Shown here: one piece after another, positions 31,852 to 42,175 of the stretch | Position numbering within the stretch: position 1 is the stretch's first letter | Layout: every line of letters begins with the position of its first letter | NCBI GenBank assembly: GCA_029215795.1 | Contig: JARDYH010000002.1 | Location: forward strand, 8,425,001 to 8,489,000 | Direction: 5' to 3' | Length of the DNA: 64,000 nt | Source of the DNA: Anniella stebbinsi | Lineage: Eukaryota > Chordata > Lepidosauria > Squamata > Anniellidae | Notes under the pieces: generated by a model | Told to the model about the DNA's origin: nothing | Databases searched by the model: none | What the model saw: only the letters and a program-made list of their open reading frames with translations | Position numbers and translations under genes: made by a program

Positions 31852-32038
31852 TTCTTTTTGAAAGACACTGCTCCAGCCAATGGTTCTAGTCTGGACTGGA
31901 AGGACTGCTTTAGGGAGGGGGACTGCAAAGCAGAAGCAACATCCCTCTCACACATTTTATTCTTTATTTCTTTCTTTTTGAAAGACACTGCTCCAGCCAA
32001 TGGTTCCAGTCTGGACTGGAAGGACTGCTTTAGGGAGC
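31852..32038 (+). repeat. tandem duplication of about 120-bp period
   Basis: The block TTGAAAGACACTGCTCCAGC...GGACTGCTTTAGGGAG occurs at about 31858-31917 and again at 31978-32037. Both copies lie in the same open frame of 93 codons (31762-32043), which encodes DTAPANGSSLDWKDCFRE twice. I see no known domain; the frame may be fortuitous. Confidence 0.8.
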
Positions 32039-32179
32039 CTTGAGAGAGATTCCTGTATTTTTATTTTTCATCACTACGTCCCCTGGGTCTGCTCCTCGTG
32101 GAGTCCGTTAGTGAGGGACTTTGGAAGCATCCCCCTCGCGCATTTGTTTTTTTGTTTGTTTTTTGAGAATTTGGTCCAG

Positions 32180-34080
32180 GTAATGTGCCTGCCTATGCTT
32201 GCCCAGAAGGGGACTCTTATTAATTTGCCAATGTGCCTGCCGGGGACTCATATATTATCAATTGGCCAATATGCCTGCCCAACCCAGAAGGGGACGACTC
32301 TTATCAATTGGCCAATGTGCCTACCTCTATTCCAAACGTGACTTTTATTTGCCTCTGCTCCAGCCAATGTGCACAGCTCTGGCATGAAGAAATGCCCACC
32401 TGCCTGCACAGGGATGGCGGGCAGACTGGGTCATTTGCAAGCACGATGAGGTCAAGGCAGTGCGTGAGGATAGTTTTGATGGGATCCTGCCGGTTGGCGC
32501 ACCGCAGGGGTATCTCCTGGCCCAATGAGGCCCTGCCTGCTAAGGCTGGCTGAAACAACTGTTACGCCCATGCTACTCCCCTAACCCCCAACCTTTTAAT
32601 TTATAAACATGCGTGGATGAGACAAAGCAGCAGCAGTTCACACATTTTACTTTTATGACTGCATATGGAAGGCACTGCCACCTAGGTTTATCCACAGGTT
32701 TTGAATGTTCACTGTATTCATAAATATACACCAAACTCATGTGATTTTTATTTGCCAAAGTGCCTACCCTGAATGTGAGTTTTCTTTTATTTGGCAAAGT
32801 GTCTACCTCAACCCAGAAGGGGACTTTTCTTTTATTTGGCAAAGTGCCTCCTTCTACCCCGAACAAACGTGACTTTAATTTGCCAAAGTGCCTACCCCGA
32901 ACGTGAGTTTTCTTTTATTTGGCAAAGTGCCTACCACAACCCAGAAGGGGGCTTTTCTTTTATTTGCCACTGCTCCAGCCAATGTGTGCAGCTCTGGCAT
33001 GAAGAAATGCCCACCACCACCACTGCCTGCATGGGGATGGTGGGCAGACTGGGTCATTTTCTACTGCGGTGGAATGCAGCCATCCACTCACGTGTAGGCG
33101 CTAGTGGGATCTTCCAGGTTTCTTCGTGTCCTCCTGCTGGGTATCTCCTCTCCTGGCCCAATGAGGCCCTGCCTGCTAAGGTTATACATGTTACGCCAGT
33201 GTTATTCCTCTACCCCCCAATCCATATGACTGCATATGGAAGGCACTGCCAGGTTTATCCACAGGTTTGGAAAGTTCATTGTATTCCATCCAGGAATGCA
33301 TCCACTCACTCTCACTGTGCCACACATGCACACATAGGTGCATTCCCTTCGCTCCAGCCAAAGAGCCAACCTCTATCCTGAACGTGACTTTTCATTTATT
33401 TGCCAAAGAGCAATCCTGAACGTGACTTTTCTTTTATTTGCCAAAGAGCCAACCCTCTATCCTGAACATGACTTTTCATTTATTTACCAAAGAGCAATCA
33501 TGAACGAGGCTTTTCATTTATTTGCCAAAGAGCCAACCCTCTCTCCTGAACGTGACTTTTCTTTTATTTGCCAAAGTGCCTACCTCTATCCTGAATGTGA
33601 CTTTTTATTTGCCTCTGCTCCAGCCAATGTTGTGCGCAGCTCTGGCATGAATGCCAACCTGCCTGCATGGGGATGGCGGGCAAACTGGGTCATTTGAAGC
33701 ATGATGAGGTCAAGGTGGTGTGTGATGTTGTTTTGATGGCATTCTCACAGCTGTAAAAGCAGCACATGATATGCTTCTGCTGGGATCCTCCAGGTGGCCC
33801 ACTGCAGGGGTATCTCTCCTGGCCCAATGAGGCCCTGCCAGGCTACAGCTGGCTAAAATAACTGTAACTCCCATGCTATTTCCCTACCCCCCAATCCTTT
33901 CATTATTTCATTTGACATGCATGGCCTAATCAATGAGACAAGGCAGCAGCAGTTCACCATCTTCTGATTAACGCATTTTACTTTTATGATTAACACATTT
34001 TACTTTTATGACTGCATATGGAAGGCACTGCCTGCCTACTATCCACAGGTTTGGGAAGTTCATTCATTGTATGTATTATT
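32180..34080 (+). repeat. three-fold higher-order tandem repeat of about 0.6 kb
   Basis: Three anchors recur in order. CAGCTCTGGCATGAA is near 32382, 32990 and 33641. CTGGCCCAATGAGGCCCTGC is near 32517, 33154 and 33818. ATATGGAAGGCACTGCC is near 32664, 33234 and 34016. Each unit starts with an array of short subrepeats containing TTTATTTGCCAAAG and GAACGTGACTTTTC, with five to eight copies in units 2 and 3. The open frame at 32791-33381 (196 codons) is a by-product of the array. The repeat is internal to the hAT element. Confidence 0.85.
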
Positions 34081-34842
34081 CATATAATACCTAGAAGTCT
34101 CAGCAGCAGTAGCATGTAGTGCATTACTAGAAACAGTGCATGTTATTGAGAGCTTACTTCCAAGTGATGCCTGCAGCTGTGCATTTGAAATGGGGCACAG
34201 CTGAGTCCCTTCAAGGCCATCTGTGAGATGGCCATGAGTACTGGATGACATCTCTTGAAAAAGGGCCACATTTCAACCACCTGAAGAAGTGGATTTTGAA
34301 AGCTTACTTCCGAGTAACACTTGCACCAATTGTTCTGTAATTTGGCCACATGACTAGCAACACTCAGTCTGCACTGTGATGAAGTTTCAAACCTGTAACT
34401 TGGAAAATGAAGAAGTTTTAGGCCTTTCAGACTCAAAAGCAACTCTCTCTAGGGCAAAATATAGAAACAATATAATATCGTATTTCCGATACTTATCGGA
34501 AATCCGATGTGATACGGACCACCTACGATATTATCGGAGGTGATAATTTTTTTGGTCTGAAATCCCAATAATGATACGATATGATCATTTTGGGCATGCA
34601 CATCCCTACTAACAAGGTCCAAGACTGTGACAACCATAGGGCAGGAAGAGGTATATTGTGTTGATAGTCCAGAACCCATAAGGGCTTTCTTGGTCAAAAC
34701 ATTTGTGCAGGAAGCCGGTTCAAACGATGGACTGGTGCGCTAGTGACATTACTACTATTATTTTCTTTATCATTACTACATTCATTTCTTAAATGATGGT
34801 GCAATGTACTTTCAGTGTTCTATGTCTATTAGGTTGTGGCAG

Positions 34843-35308
34843 GGGGCTCAGCTGGAGGGGGTTCAGAGGAGGGGAACGAGGATGATCAGGGGTCTGGAAA
34901 CAAAGCCCTATGAGGAGAGACTGAAAGAACTGGGCATGTTTAGCATGGAGAAGAGAAGGCTGAGGGGAGACATGAGAGCACTCTCCAAGGACTTGAAAGG
35001 TTGTCACAAAGAGGAGGGCCAGGATCTCTTCTCGATCAACCCAGAATGCAGGACGCAGAATAATGGGCTCAAGTTACAGGAAGCCAGATTCTGGCTAGAC
35101 ATCACTAAAAACCTCTTGGCTGTTAGAGCAGTACGACAATGGAACCAATTACTTAGGGAGGTCATGGCCTCTCCCATGCTGGAGGCATTCAAGAGACAGC
35201 TGGACAGCCATCCGTTGGGTATGCTTTAAGCTGGATTCCTGCATTGAGTAGGGGTTGGATTCGATGGCCTTATAGGCCTCTTCCAACTCTACTCTTCCAT
35301 GATTCTAT
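34843..35308 (+). pseudogene. CR1 LINE ORF2 C-terminus and 3' end
   Basis: One frame is open from about 34850 to the stop at 35229. It encodes [77 protein letters not shown] and KRQLDSHPLGML. This is the C-terminal end of CR1 ORF2 after the RT catalytic motifs. A 75-bp 3' UTR ends in ACTCTTCCATGATTCTATGG. The intact end indicates a relatively young copy. Insertion of only the last 465 bp is typical CR1 5' truncation. Confidence 0.9.
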
Positions 35309-35829
35309 GGCCCTTTCTACACAGGAGGGGTGAGGAGGGCTCAGGGTAGTGGAACCTGGAAGTAGCTACTTCCAGGATTGGCGCGCCCAATATACATGCA
35401 AAAGTAATGGCTTGGACTGCTAGAAGAGTGCACCTGTGCTCCAGCGAAAAAGATGAGTCATTAAAAAAAATGCTCAAGCAGTCCCCCACCCTATTCCCTA
35501 CCCACCCAGGGGTGGCGAAACTGGTGCCACCTCCTTCCCTGCTGGGCACCGAGTCCTGTAGTGTGGCTCCATTCCCAGTTTGCAGCTGCACTTACCTGCG
35601 AGTAAGCATGGCTGCGTCCAGGATGGGTGGGCACATTCTTCCGCATTCCCGGGAAGTACCCAGGACCGTGGAAGAATCAGGATTTCTGAGGTTTTGGTAA
35701 ACCTGGAAAAATCCAATGCCCGCTCCCTTCCCCCCCCGCCCCCCCCCCCGGGACTCTCTGTGTGTCATTTGGACTCACAGGGAGCAGCCGGGGTCCATCC
35801 CAGGTGTTTTGCCTGGTGTGGAAAGGGCC
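35309..35829. mobile_element. non-autonomous element of the GGCCCTTTCTACAC...GGTGTGGAAAGGGCC family
   Basis: The ends GGCCCTTTCTACACAGGAGG and TTTTGCCTGGTGTGGAAAGGGCC are inverted over about 14 bp. Interior blocks (GGAAGTAGCTACTTCCAGGA, GCACATTCTTCCGCATTCCC, CTCACAGGGAGCAGCCGGGG) recur at 52001-52600 and, inverted, at 59666-60119. It starts directly at the end of the CR1. No TSD identified. Confidence 0.7.
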
Positions 35830-37494
35830 TGTGATCTTTAACAATTATGTCAGCCCATTAAGTTGTTGTTGTTCAGGAGATGGTGGTGGTGGCTAACATC
35901 AGTAAATATATCACCACTTCTGTTCTTTGATCCGCTGGCTAAATAAAGCTCTGCATATGCTTTACCACCACAAACATGAATAGGTTCTCCCTTGTGTATA
36001 AAGGAATTGGCAGTGGGCCTCAGAGATCTATCACCTATAGAGAGATAGTGTTTTAACATCCTTATCTCATATAGGGCTTTATCACACCTACTATTTTCCT
36101 CCCTGGGTTGCTTCTGCGGGTTCCCCCTCCGTTTCCTCTGCGAGTCTATCGTTTTGAATCACACGTGGTCAGTATTGCTGTGATACCTCAGCTTGGCCTG
36201 TTGAACTTTGCCTGTTTGGGACTTCAGGGATCAATCAAAACAGAAACTAAAAACTGTGACCTCAGCAGGACAGGGATGACGTCATGCGAGTCCAGTGCTG
36301 AAGAAGTGGAGCAAAGTCAGGGCGGGTGTGCTTAAAACCGCCCATGTGATAATGACCTCACTTTTTGAGATGAGGAACTGTGGCTTAGGGGGTAACATGG
36401 AAAGGACACCCACGGAGTCTATAGGTGAGTGGAATTTTAGTGACGGTCTCCGTACCCAAAGATGCCATCGTCTGACGCCCAACGTTCTTTTCACTTGACA
36501 ACAGCAGCTCTTCAATGCCGCTATTTCTGAGGCTTCCCTTCTCACCCGCTCAGAGCCTTTTCCTGATTAATTTGCTAGTGCAATCCGTCACTTTGCATCT
36601 GGACATGAAGAGCAGAATGACACCCCTTCCTGAATGATTTTGCCCCTGGGTATTCATATCGCTCTGCCCCACCATTACCTACATTATCTAAATTGCTTGA
36701 ACATGTTTGGGCACAACTAATGGATAATATTGTAAGAAATAATGCTTTGACAAGACATAAATCTGGTTGCAGGCCTTCCACTCCATCATGAATGTGATAA
36801 TGGCCTTTACGCATCATTTGTTTATATCACTGCACAAGGCACAATTGGCAAATCATGTTGTGAGACAGACAATACTTTTGGGTTGGGTTAGCTGGTTGCT
36901 CAACATCTACGGAAACATATATCCATACTCTCTTTTCAGTGATTCTGGAATAGCATACAATTATTTCAATAACCCTGAAAAATGGAGTCTGCTTATTTCC
37001 TTTTGAAACAATAAGGCCCAGGATAACATTAATCCATATGTATTGCTAAGTACAATGTAATGTTTAACTATTACATTTATAAATTTTATATTTGATTTCT
37101 CTGCATAATATTACCATTATAGGTATATTCTCACAGCGTTGACAGTTATCTACTCATATTTGAAATATATTATAGTTTAACTGGAGTTGTAGAATGACTT
37201 TGACACATTATGATAGTCATTTGTAATTTCCTATTAAAATAACTCAGTAGATTGCTGCAGTAACCCAAATGCAGCTGATCACATTAATTTCAATGAGAAG
37301 CAGCTACACATACTTCTGTATGCTTATGTTAGGGAAGTCTGAGGAATTCAGTCTATGCAAATTCTGATCGAAACTGACCACAGACTTGAGTATAGATTAG
37401 TATGTAGGTCTTCATTGGACTTCACACACCCTTCTTCTCATCCCTTAATAAAGAACAGTCCAGATTTCTGCTACTTGCATTTTCTATAGTCTCA
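35830..37494. other. no recognised gene
   Basis: The stretch 36062-36355 (GGGCTTTATCACACC...CCCATGTGATAATGACC) may be another DNA element, but its ends pair poorly. The remainder is AT-rich, and frames of 60-90 codons lack domains. Confidence 0.35.
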
Positions 37495-38250
37495 GTGCCT
37501 TACGGATACCTGATGGATGCTGGGTGGAAAGATTGGTTCCCTTTGGTGAGACCGACTAGCTGGATCTATTTAAATACTTTCAGGACTAGTTTTGGCAGAG
37601 GAACTTATATTGTTGCTGTCATGGATGAATGGACCTATGGTAGGAGACGGAAAAGGGGGGTGCTATCTTGCTCATTCTCCCACCATGTTCCCAAGGGCGT
37701 TCAGCTCCATAGCATTTATGTTATGGGGTCCCACAATCTGTTGCATCTTGCTTTCCTTGCTTTTCAACATTTATATGAGATGACATTCCAGGATTTTAGA
37801 GTGAGGTGTCATCAAAATGCTAATGACACCGAACTCTATTATAGGGTGACCAGATAAAATCCAGGTCAGGGCTCATGTAACTTTAACAGTTGTAGAGAAA
37901 AGGGAATTTCAGCCAGCGTCATTTGTTAAAGTTGCAGAGGCCCTGCCTTCTTTTGTATATGGTCACTCTAGTATAGTGCCTGCAACTTTAACTGTTGTGA
38001 TGAAGAGGGAATTTCACCAGGAACTAATTGCATCCAAATGACACTGGCTGAAATTCCCTTTGCTCTACAACTGTTAAAGTTACATGAGCCCTGACCTGGA
38101 TCTTATCTGGTCAGCCTACTCTATTACCCTTTTCCCCCATAGGAGAAGCAGTGGAAATGATGAACTGCTGCCTGGAATTGGTAACAGACTGGATGAGGGC
38201 AAATAAACAGAAGCTCAATCCAGAAATGATGGAAGGACAGTTGGCAGGTG
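37495..38250 (+). pseudogene. L2-like LINE reverse transcriptase core, frameshifted and interrupted
   Basis: GVPQSV in one frame followed by LLSLLFNIYMR in another recalls the RT motif GVPQGS-LSP-LFNIYM; a frameshift lies between them (about 37725-37785). Then FRVRCHQNANDTELYY (37795-37841) aligns with the catalytic segment usually written YADDTQLY. The YADD box reads NAND here, so both catalytic aspartates are affected or displaced and the enzyme is dead. A hAT MITE (37842-38118) splits the gene right after DTELYY. Beyond it, EAVEMMNCCLELVTDWMRAN and KQKLNPEMME (about 38135-38225) match the next RT region (WM-N-LKLNP-KTE). The sequence then decays before a CR1 at 38515. Confidence 0.7.
37842..38118. 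mobile_element. hAT MITE inside the LINE RT, perfect 8-bp TSD
   Basis: The ends TAGGGTGACCAGATAAAATCC and GGATCTTATCTGGTCAGCCTA are inverted. The TSD CTCTATTA is at 37834-37841 and 38119-38126. The interior matches 24547-24865 with about 40 bp deleted from the first hairpin. Length 277 bp. Confidence 0.95.
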
Positions 38251-38514
38251 GTTAATCTAGCCAAGGAATATTTTATGCATGGGGATGTACTCCCATTGAA
38301 TGGCCCAGTGCTCAGTCTGTGGCTGATTCTTGAAGTAGCTTTGCCAGTAGAGGTCAAAGAGGTATCAGTGGGTTGCAGTGACTTCCACCACAGGATGCTG
38401 GAGGAATCTGTCTGGGGTGTGGGGAGGGTGGCACTCGCCAAGCTTTCATCAGCTTGCCCCCCTAACTTTTGGCTTGTTTCCCTGTGAGCTGGCTTGATTC
38501 GATCTGTATCAAGT

Positions 38515-39211
38515 TGTGCCATTTCACAGTTGCAAGATGGGGGATACATGGCTCAGCAATACAACAAGCAAGAAGGATCTTGGAATTGTTGTAGATCACA
38601 AGCTGAATATGAGCCAACAGTGTGATGTGGCTGCTAAAAAAGCAAATGCTATTTTGGGCTGCATTAATAGAAGTATAGCTTCCAAATCATGCGAGGTACA
38701 GGTTCCGCACTATTCGGCACTGGTTAGGCCCCATCTTGAGTATTGTGTGCAGTTCTGGGCACCACACTTCAAGAAGGATGCAGACAAGCTGGAGCGTGTT
38801 CAGAGGAGGGCAACAAGGATGATCAGGGGTCTGGAAACAAAGCCCTATGAGGAGAGACTGAAAGAACTGGGCATGTTTAGCCTGGAGAACAGAAGATATA
38901 GGGGAGATATGATAGCACTCTTCAAATACCTGAAAGGTTGTCTCATGGAGGAGGGGCAGGATCTCTTCTTGATAAATTCAGAGTGGAGGATATAGAATAA
39001 TGGGCTTAAGTTACAGGAAGCCAGATTCCGGCTGGACATCAGGAATGGGACCAATGACCTAGGAGGTGGTGGGTTCTCCCACCCTAGAGGCCTTCAAGTG
39101 GTAGCTGGACAGTCACCTGTCAGGGATGCTTTAAGGTGGATTCCTGCACTGAGAAGGGGGTTGGACTCAATGGCCTTATAGGCCCCTTCCAACTCTACTA
39201 TTCTATGATTT
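38515..39211 (+). pseudogene. CR1 LINE, last ~700 bp: RT thumb/C-terminus and 3' end
   Basis: An open frame at 38516-38995 encodes KKDLGIVVDHKLNMSQQCDV, AAKKANAILGCINRSIASKS, YSALVRPHLEYCVQFWAPHF, ADKLERVQRRATRMIRGLET and [16 protein letters not shown]. This is the stretch of CR1 ORF2 just after the catalytic core. A TAG at 38993-38995 cuts the frame, and the sequence continues in CR1 order to GCCCCTTCCAACTCTACTAT and TCTATGATT near 39211. An (AT)n run and a hAT fragment follow immediately. Confidence 0.9.
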
Positions 39212-39212
39212 T

Positions 39213-39214
<2 letters not shown>

Positions 39215-39244
<30 letters not shown>
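39215..39244. repeat. (AT)n microsatellite
   Basis: 15 uninterrupted AT units between a CR1 end and a hAT end. Confidence 0.95.
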
Positions 39245-39247
<3 letters not shown>

Positions 39248-39549
39248 GGGTGTGCACAGACCCCCCCCGGATCAGATCGGGACCTCCAACTTTGTCACGG
39301 ATTGGATCGGACAAAATAGGAGCTTCCCCGGACCGGAACGAGTCTGATCCCGATCCAAAAATCGGAAATTTTTGGATCGGCCGCCATTTTCCCCCCCATA
39401 GACTTGCATTGCAATGCAAGTCTATGAGGAAAAAATGGCGGCGGGTGGGTGAGGGGGGCCTAACTCCTCCCCCCCGGGGCCGTCCGCTGTGGACGGCCCT
39501 GGCAGGTAAGCCCCCTCCCCCGCGCTCCCTAACCCCCCCTAGGGCTGTC
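39245..39549. mobile_element. truncated copy of the GC-rich hAT element
   Basis: It starts TAGGGGTGTGCACAGACCCC and follows 8923-9230 closely, including the palindrome TAGACTTGCATTGCAATGCA and GGCCGTCCGCTGTGGACGGC. It stops after CTAGGGCTGTC, where a CR1 fragment begins. The right half and right TSD are missing. Confidence 0.85.
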
Positions 39550-39713
39550 GAGAAGAGATCCTGGCCCTCCTCTGTTTGACAACCTTTCAAGTATTTGAAG
39601 AGTGTTATCATGTCTTCCCTCAAACTTGCCCAGTTCTTTCAGTCTCTCCTCATAGGGCTTTATTTCCAGACCCCTGATCATCCCCATTGCCCTCCTCTGA
39701 ACATGTTTCAGCA
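39550..39713 (-). mobile_element. internal CR1 fragment, minus strand, lacking its 3' end
   Basis: CGAGAAGAGATCCTGGCCCTC, ACCTTTCAAGTATTTGAAGA, CTCCTCATAGGGCTTTATTT and GATCATCCCCATTGCCCTCC are the complement of CR1 ORF2. A LINE insertion should keep the 3' end, which is absent on the left here. A deletion joining the hAT interior to the CR1 interior is the simplest explanation. Confidence 0.85.
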
Positions 39714-39831
39714 TTGTTAAAATATGTATGATGTGGTGGGTTTATCGTACAACCAATCCAGAGAGCTTATTAAATGGCAACATAGAATTTGAGAACTAAA
39801 TCTATGAATAAATTAGCAAACCCTGCACTTC

Positions 39832-40221
39832 TTGAGGTTCTCCAAATTCCACCTTGAAGCTTGTTCCATGTATCAGATGGATACCTTTTTTTTTGCACGG
39901 AATTGTATATTTTCTCTACATTTCCCCATATTTACACATCAACTGTGCACATTTAAAACTGTACAGTACACATTTTTCTCCCATTGCTTAAAAACCTGTT
40001 TGTGCACATTTTTTAAAAGAACCCATGATTCTTCCATTTTTTTTTTTAAAAAAAAATATAGGCTTTTTTCTAAACGCATGTTGGATTTGTTCTCCAAATT
40101 GTATCGCAAGCACGAAAGTGTACAGACTTTTCAGATTGCATCCAGGTCTGTGTTTGGTCCCTGAGAAGTATAAACTGATTTTAAAAAAAATTAAGGGAAA
40201 TAAAATTCTCTTACATCTCTA
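39832..40221. mobile_element. old hAT-like repeat, GCATTTTTG family
   Basis: Contains TTTGCACGGAATTGTATATT, CTGTGCACATTTAAAACTGT, AGTGTACAGACTTTTCAGAT and ends CTTACATCTCTA at 40221. Layout as at 19547-19936. Confidence 0.4.
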
Positions 40222-40794
40222 TTCTGCAACAAATTAGATTGTACGTTTGTGTTGACACAATCAGCTTGTACGTTGTGGTATAGAGCACCCTGTGATTTCT
40301 TCCACCCGTCTCCTGGAGACCAGAATCTTTCTGAGATGCACATTGATAATCCTAACCATGAGCCCAGCTGTTGCTAGTGGACATTCTATTTTTCACCACG
40401 ACTTGTGAGTGGATAAATATATGGCTATCAGGTCTGCTTTTCTTGAAACCTATGCATAACTCTCTTCCTTTCCCTCCCTCCAAATGAATGGCATGCCTGA
40501 TGGGGAAATGATGATATTCCTATATATGTAATGTTTCTTTTTCTTTTTCATGATTTATCTTTTTGTTCTGTTTTGTTAATATTCACAATATAAAAAAAAA
40601 TAGCGCAAGAGACATCCTGGCTGTTCACAACATCATATAATCAACCCAAACTTCCGTGAGTGGCCAGTCATGAGTCCCCAATCCTTCTGTACTTCCATGT
40701 GGGGAAGCTGCACAGACTTTCCCACTATCAAGTGTGCCTGAAAGGCTGCTGAGGAGATATGGAAACCTTTGATTTTTACTCTTCTCCTTCCATT
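40222..40794. other. no recognised feature
   Basis: Unique-looking sequence with an A run near 40592. Confidence 0.4.
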
Positions 40795-40866
40795 ATTAGT
40801 ATTGCCTTTATTTATATCCCGCCTTTTGCCCAATGCTGGACCTCAAGGCAGCATTACAAAATTAAA

Positions 40867-40900
<34 letters not shown>

Positions 40901-41310
40901 TATAACCCGCCTCTCCCTCCCGATCGAGGTGGGGAACAACAACAAATATAAAACACAAGAGCCACAAAATAGATGAAATATTAAAACAAATAAAAACTAA
41001 TACATCATAAAAAACATCTTAAAATTTAACTGGGTAGGCCTGCCGGAAGAGAGCAGTCTTCATGGCTCTCTTAAATTCATGAAGACTGCAGATTTGTTGA
41101 ATCTCCTCTGGCAGGCCATTCCACAGTCTTGGAGCGGCAGAAGAGAAGGTCCTCTGGGTAAAACTCGTCAGCCTAGTTCTGGCTGATTGAAGTAAGTTCT
41201 TCCCAGAGGACCTGAGTGTGCGGGGCGGATTATATGGGAGAAGGCGATCCCACAGGTAACCTGGACCCAAACCATGTAGGGCTTTAAACACTTTATACTT
41301 CACCCAGAAA
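40795..41310 (-). pseudogene. L2-like LINE copy a, minus strand: RT C-terminus and 3' UTR
   Basis: The minus-strand frame at 41019-41303 (94 codons) encodes FKALHGLGPGYLWDRLLPYN, RTLRSSGKNLLQ, QRTFSSAAPRLWNGLPEEI and EFKRAMKTALFRQAYPVKF, the LINE C-terminal signature. The 3' UTR runs leftward through CCGATCGAGGTGGGGAACAA to an (AAT)n array at about 40866-40900. A second LINE-like tail (TTATATCCCGCCTTTTGCCC at 40811) lies beyond it. 5'-truncated at about 41310, where copy b's tail begins. Confidence 0.8.
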
Positions 41311-41315
41311 CTGAT

Positions 41316-42055
41316 TTATTTATTTAATTTATTTATTGCATTTTTATACCACCCCATAGCCGAAGCTCTCTGGGCGGTTCACAAAAATTAAAACCATGAA
41401 ATCATTTTAAAAATATAAAACAAGCCACAATCTAAAAACACAGAATAACATACAATATAAAAACACAACCAGAATAAAACCAAGCAGCAGGAATTAATAC
41501 AGATTAAAATACAAATTTAAAACAGCAAGGATTAAAATTGAGTTAATTTAACTGTTAAAATACTGGGAGAATAAAAAGGTCTTCACCTGGCGACAAAAAG
41601 AGTTCAAAGTAGGCGCCAGGCGAACCTCTCTGGGGAGCTCATTCCACAGCCGGGGTGCCACAGCGGAGAAAGCCCTCCTCCTAGTGGCCACCTGCCTCAC
41701 TTCCTTTGGCAGGGGCTCACGGAGAAGGACCCCTGTAGATGATCTTAGGGTCCGGGCAGGTACATATGGGAGGAGGCATACCTTTAGATAACCTGGCCCC
41801 AAGCCATTTAGGGCTTTAAATGTTAGTACCAGCACTTTGAATTGGGCCCGGACCTGGATCGGCAGCCAGTGAAGTTGGAAAAGGACTGGCGTAATATGGT
41901 CTCGTTGGCCAGTCCCCGTTAACAATCTGGCTGCCCTGTTTTATACCAGCTGAAGTTTCCGGACCGTTTTCAAAGGCAGCCCCACGTATAACGCATTGCA
42001 GTAATCCAAACGAGAGGTTATGAGAGCATGGATAACTGTAGCTAGGCTATCTCTG
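41316..42055 (-). pseudogene. L2-like LINE copy b, minus strand, with premature stop
   Basis: From the tail (AATA)n at about 41314-41340 leftmost and CCGAAGCTCTCTGGGCGGTT, the minus strand reads upstream into an RT C-terminus. In coding order it has [35 protein letters not shown], a stop, NRAARLLTGTGQRDHITPVL, LHWLPIQVRAQFKVLVLTFK, ALNGLGPGYL, RRRAFSAVAPRLWNELPREV and VKTFLFSQYFNS. The only interruption is TAA at 41943-41941, one base from CAA (Q). Its end is nearly identical to 6828-7289. It is inserted into copy c within the LHWLPI codons. Confidence 0.88.
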
Positions 42056-42175
42056 ATTGGCAGCCAATGAAGTGATTTTAAAATTGGTGTAATGTGATCA
42101 CCCCTACGTGTACCAGTGACCAACCTGGCTGCCATATTTTGAACAAGTTGAAGTTTCCAGACTAGGCACAAAGGT
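42056..42175 (-). pseudogene. L2-like LINE copy c fragment, minus strand
   Basis: It encodes [38 protein letters not shown] on the minus strand, then switches to copy b's upstream RT sequence. The same motif pair therefore appears twice in one frame (42171-41941), which is the mark of one LINE truncated into another. Confidence 0.75.

Larger units (their letters stand above)
30881..34608. mobile_element. 3.7-kb hAT-type element without transposase, perfect 8-bp TSD
   Basis: The ends TAGGGATGTGTATTGTATCG and GGGCATGCACATCCCTA carry inverted TAGGGATGTG-type termini. The perfect TSD CTAACAAG is at 30873-30880 and 34609-34616. Subterminal TATCG-rich sequence (30890-31045 and about 34470-34600) and a block GTGATGAAGTTTCAAACCTG near 34377 relate it to the palindromic element 27797-28675. 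The interior is unusual: a CCAAT/TATA-like start, a tandem duplication at 31852-32038, and three successive copies of an approximately 0.6-kb unit at 32180-34080. No transposase, RT or other domain was found. It may be a derived non-autonomous element that captured host or satellite-like sequence. Confidence 0.88.

Noticed and set aside
32791..33381. 196-codon open frame, the longest in the window
   Set aside because: It runs through the subrepeat array of the 3.7-kb hAT element; the translation is just the repeat unit read through.
36062..36355. Possible DNA element between GGGCTTTATCACACC and CCCATGTGATAATGACC
   Set aside because: Only about 8 bp of the ends pair and no TSD or second copy was seen in the window.
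39215..39244. CRISPR-like or regulatory meaning of regular repeats
   Set aside because: All regular short repeats here are microsatellites or LINE tails; there are no spacer-separated direct repeats.
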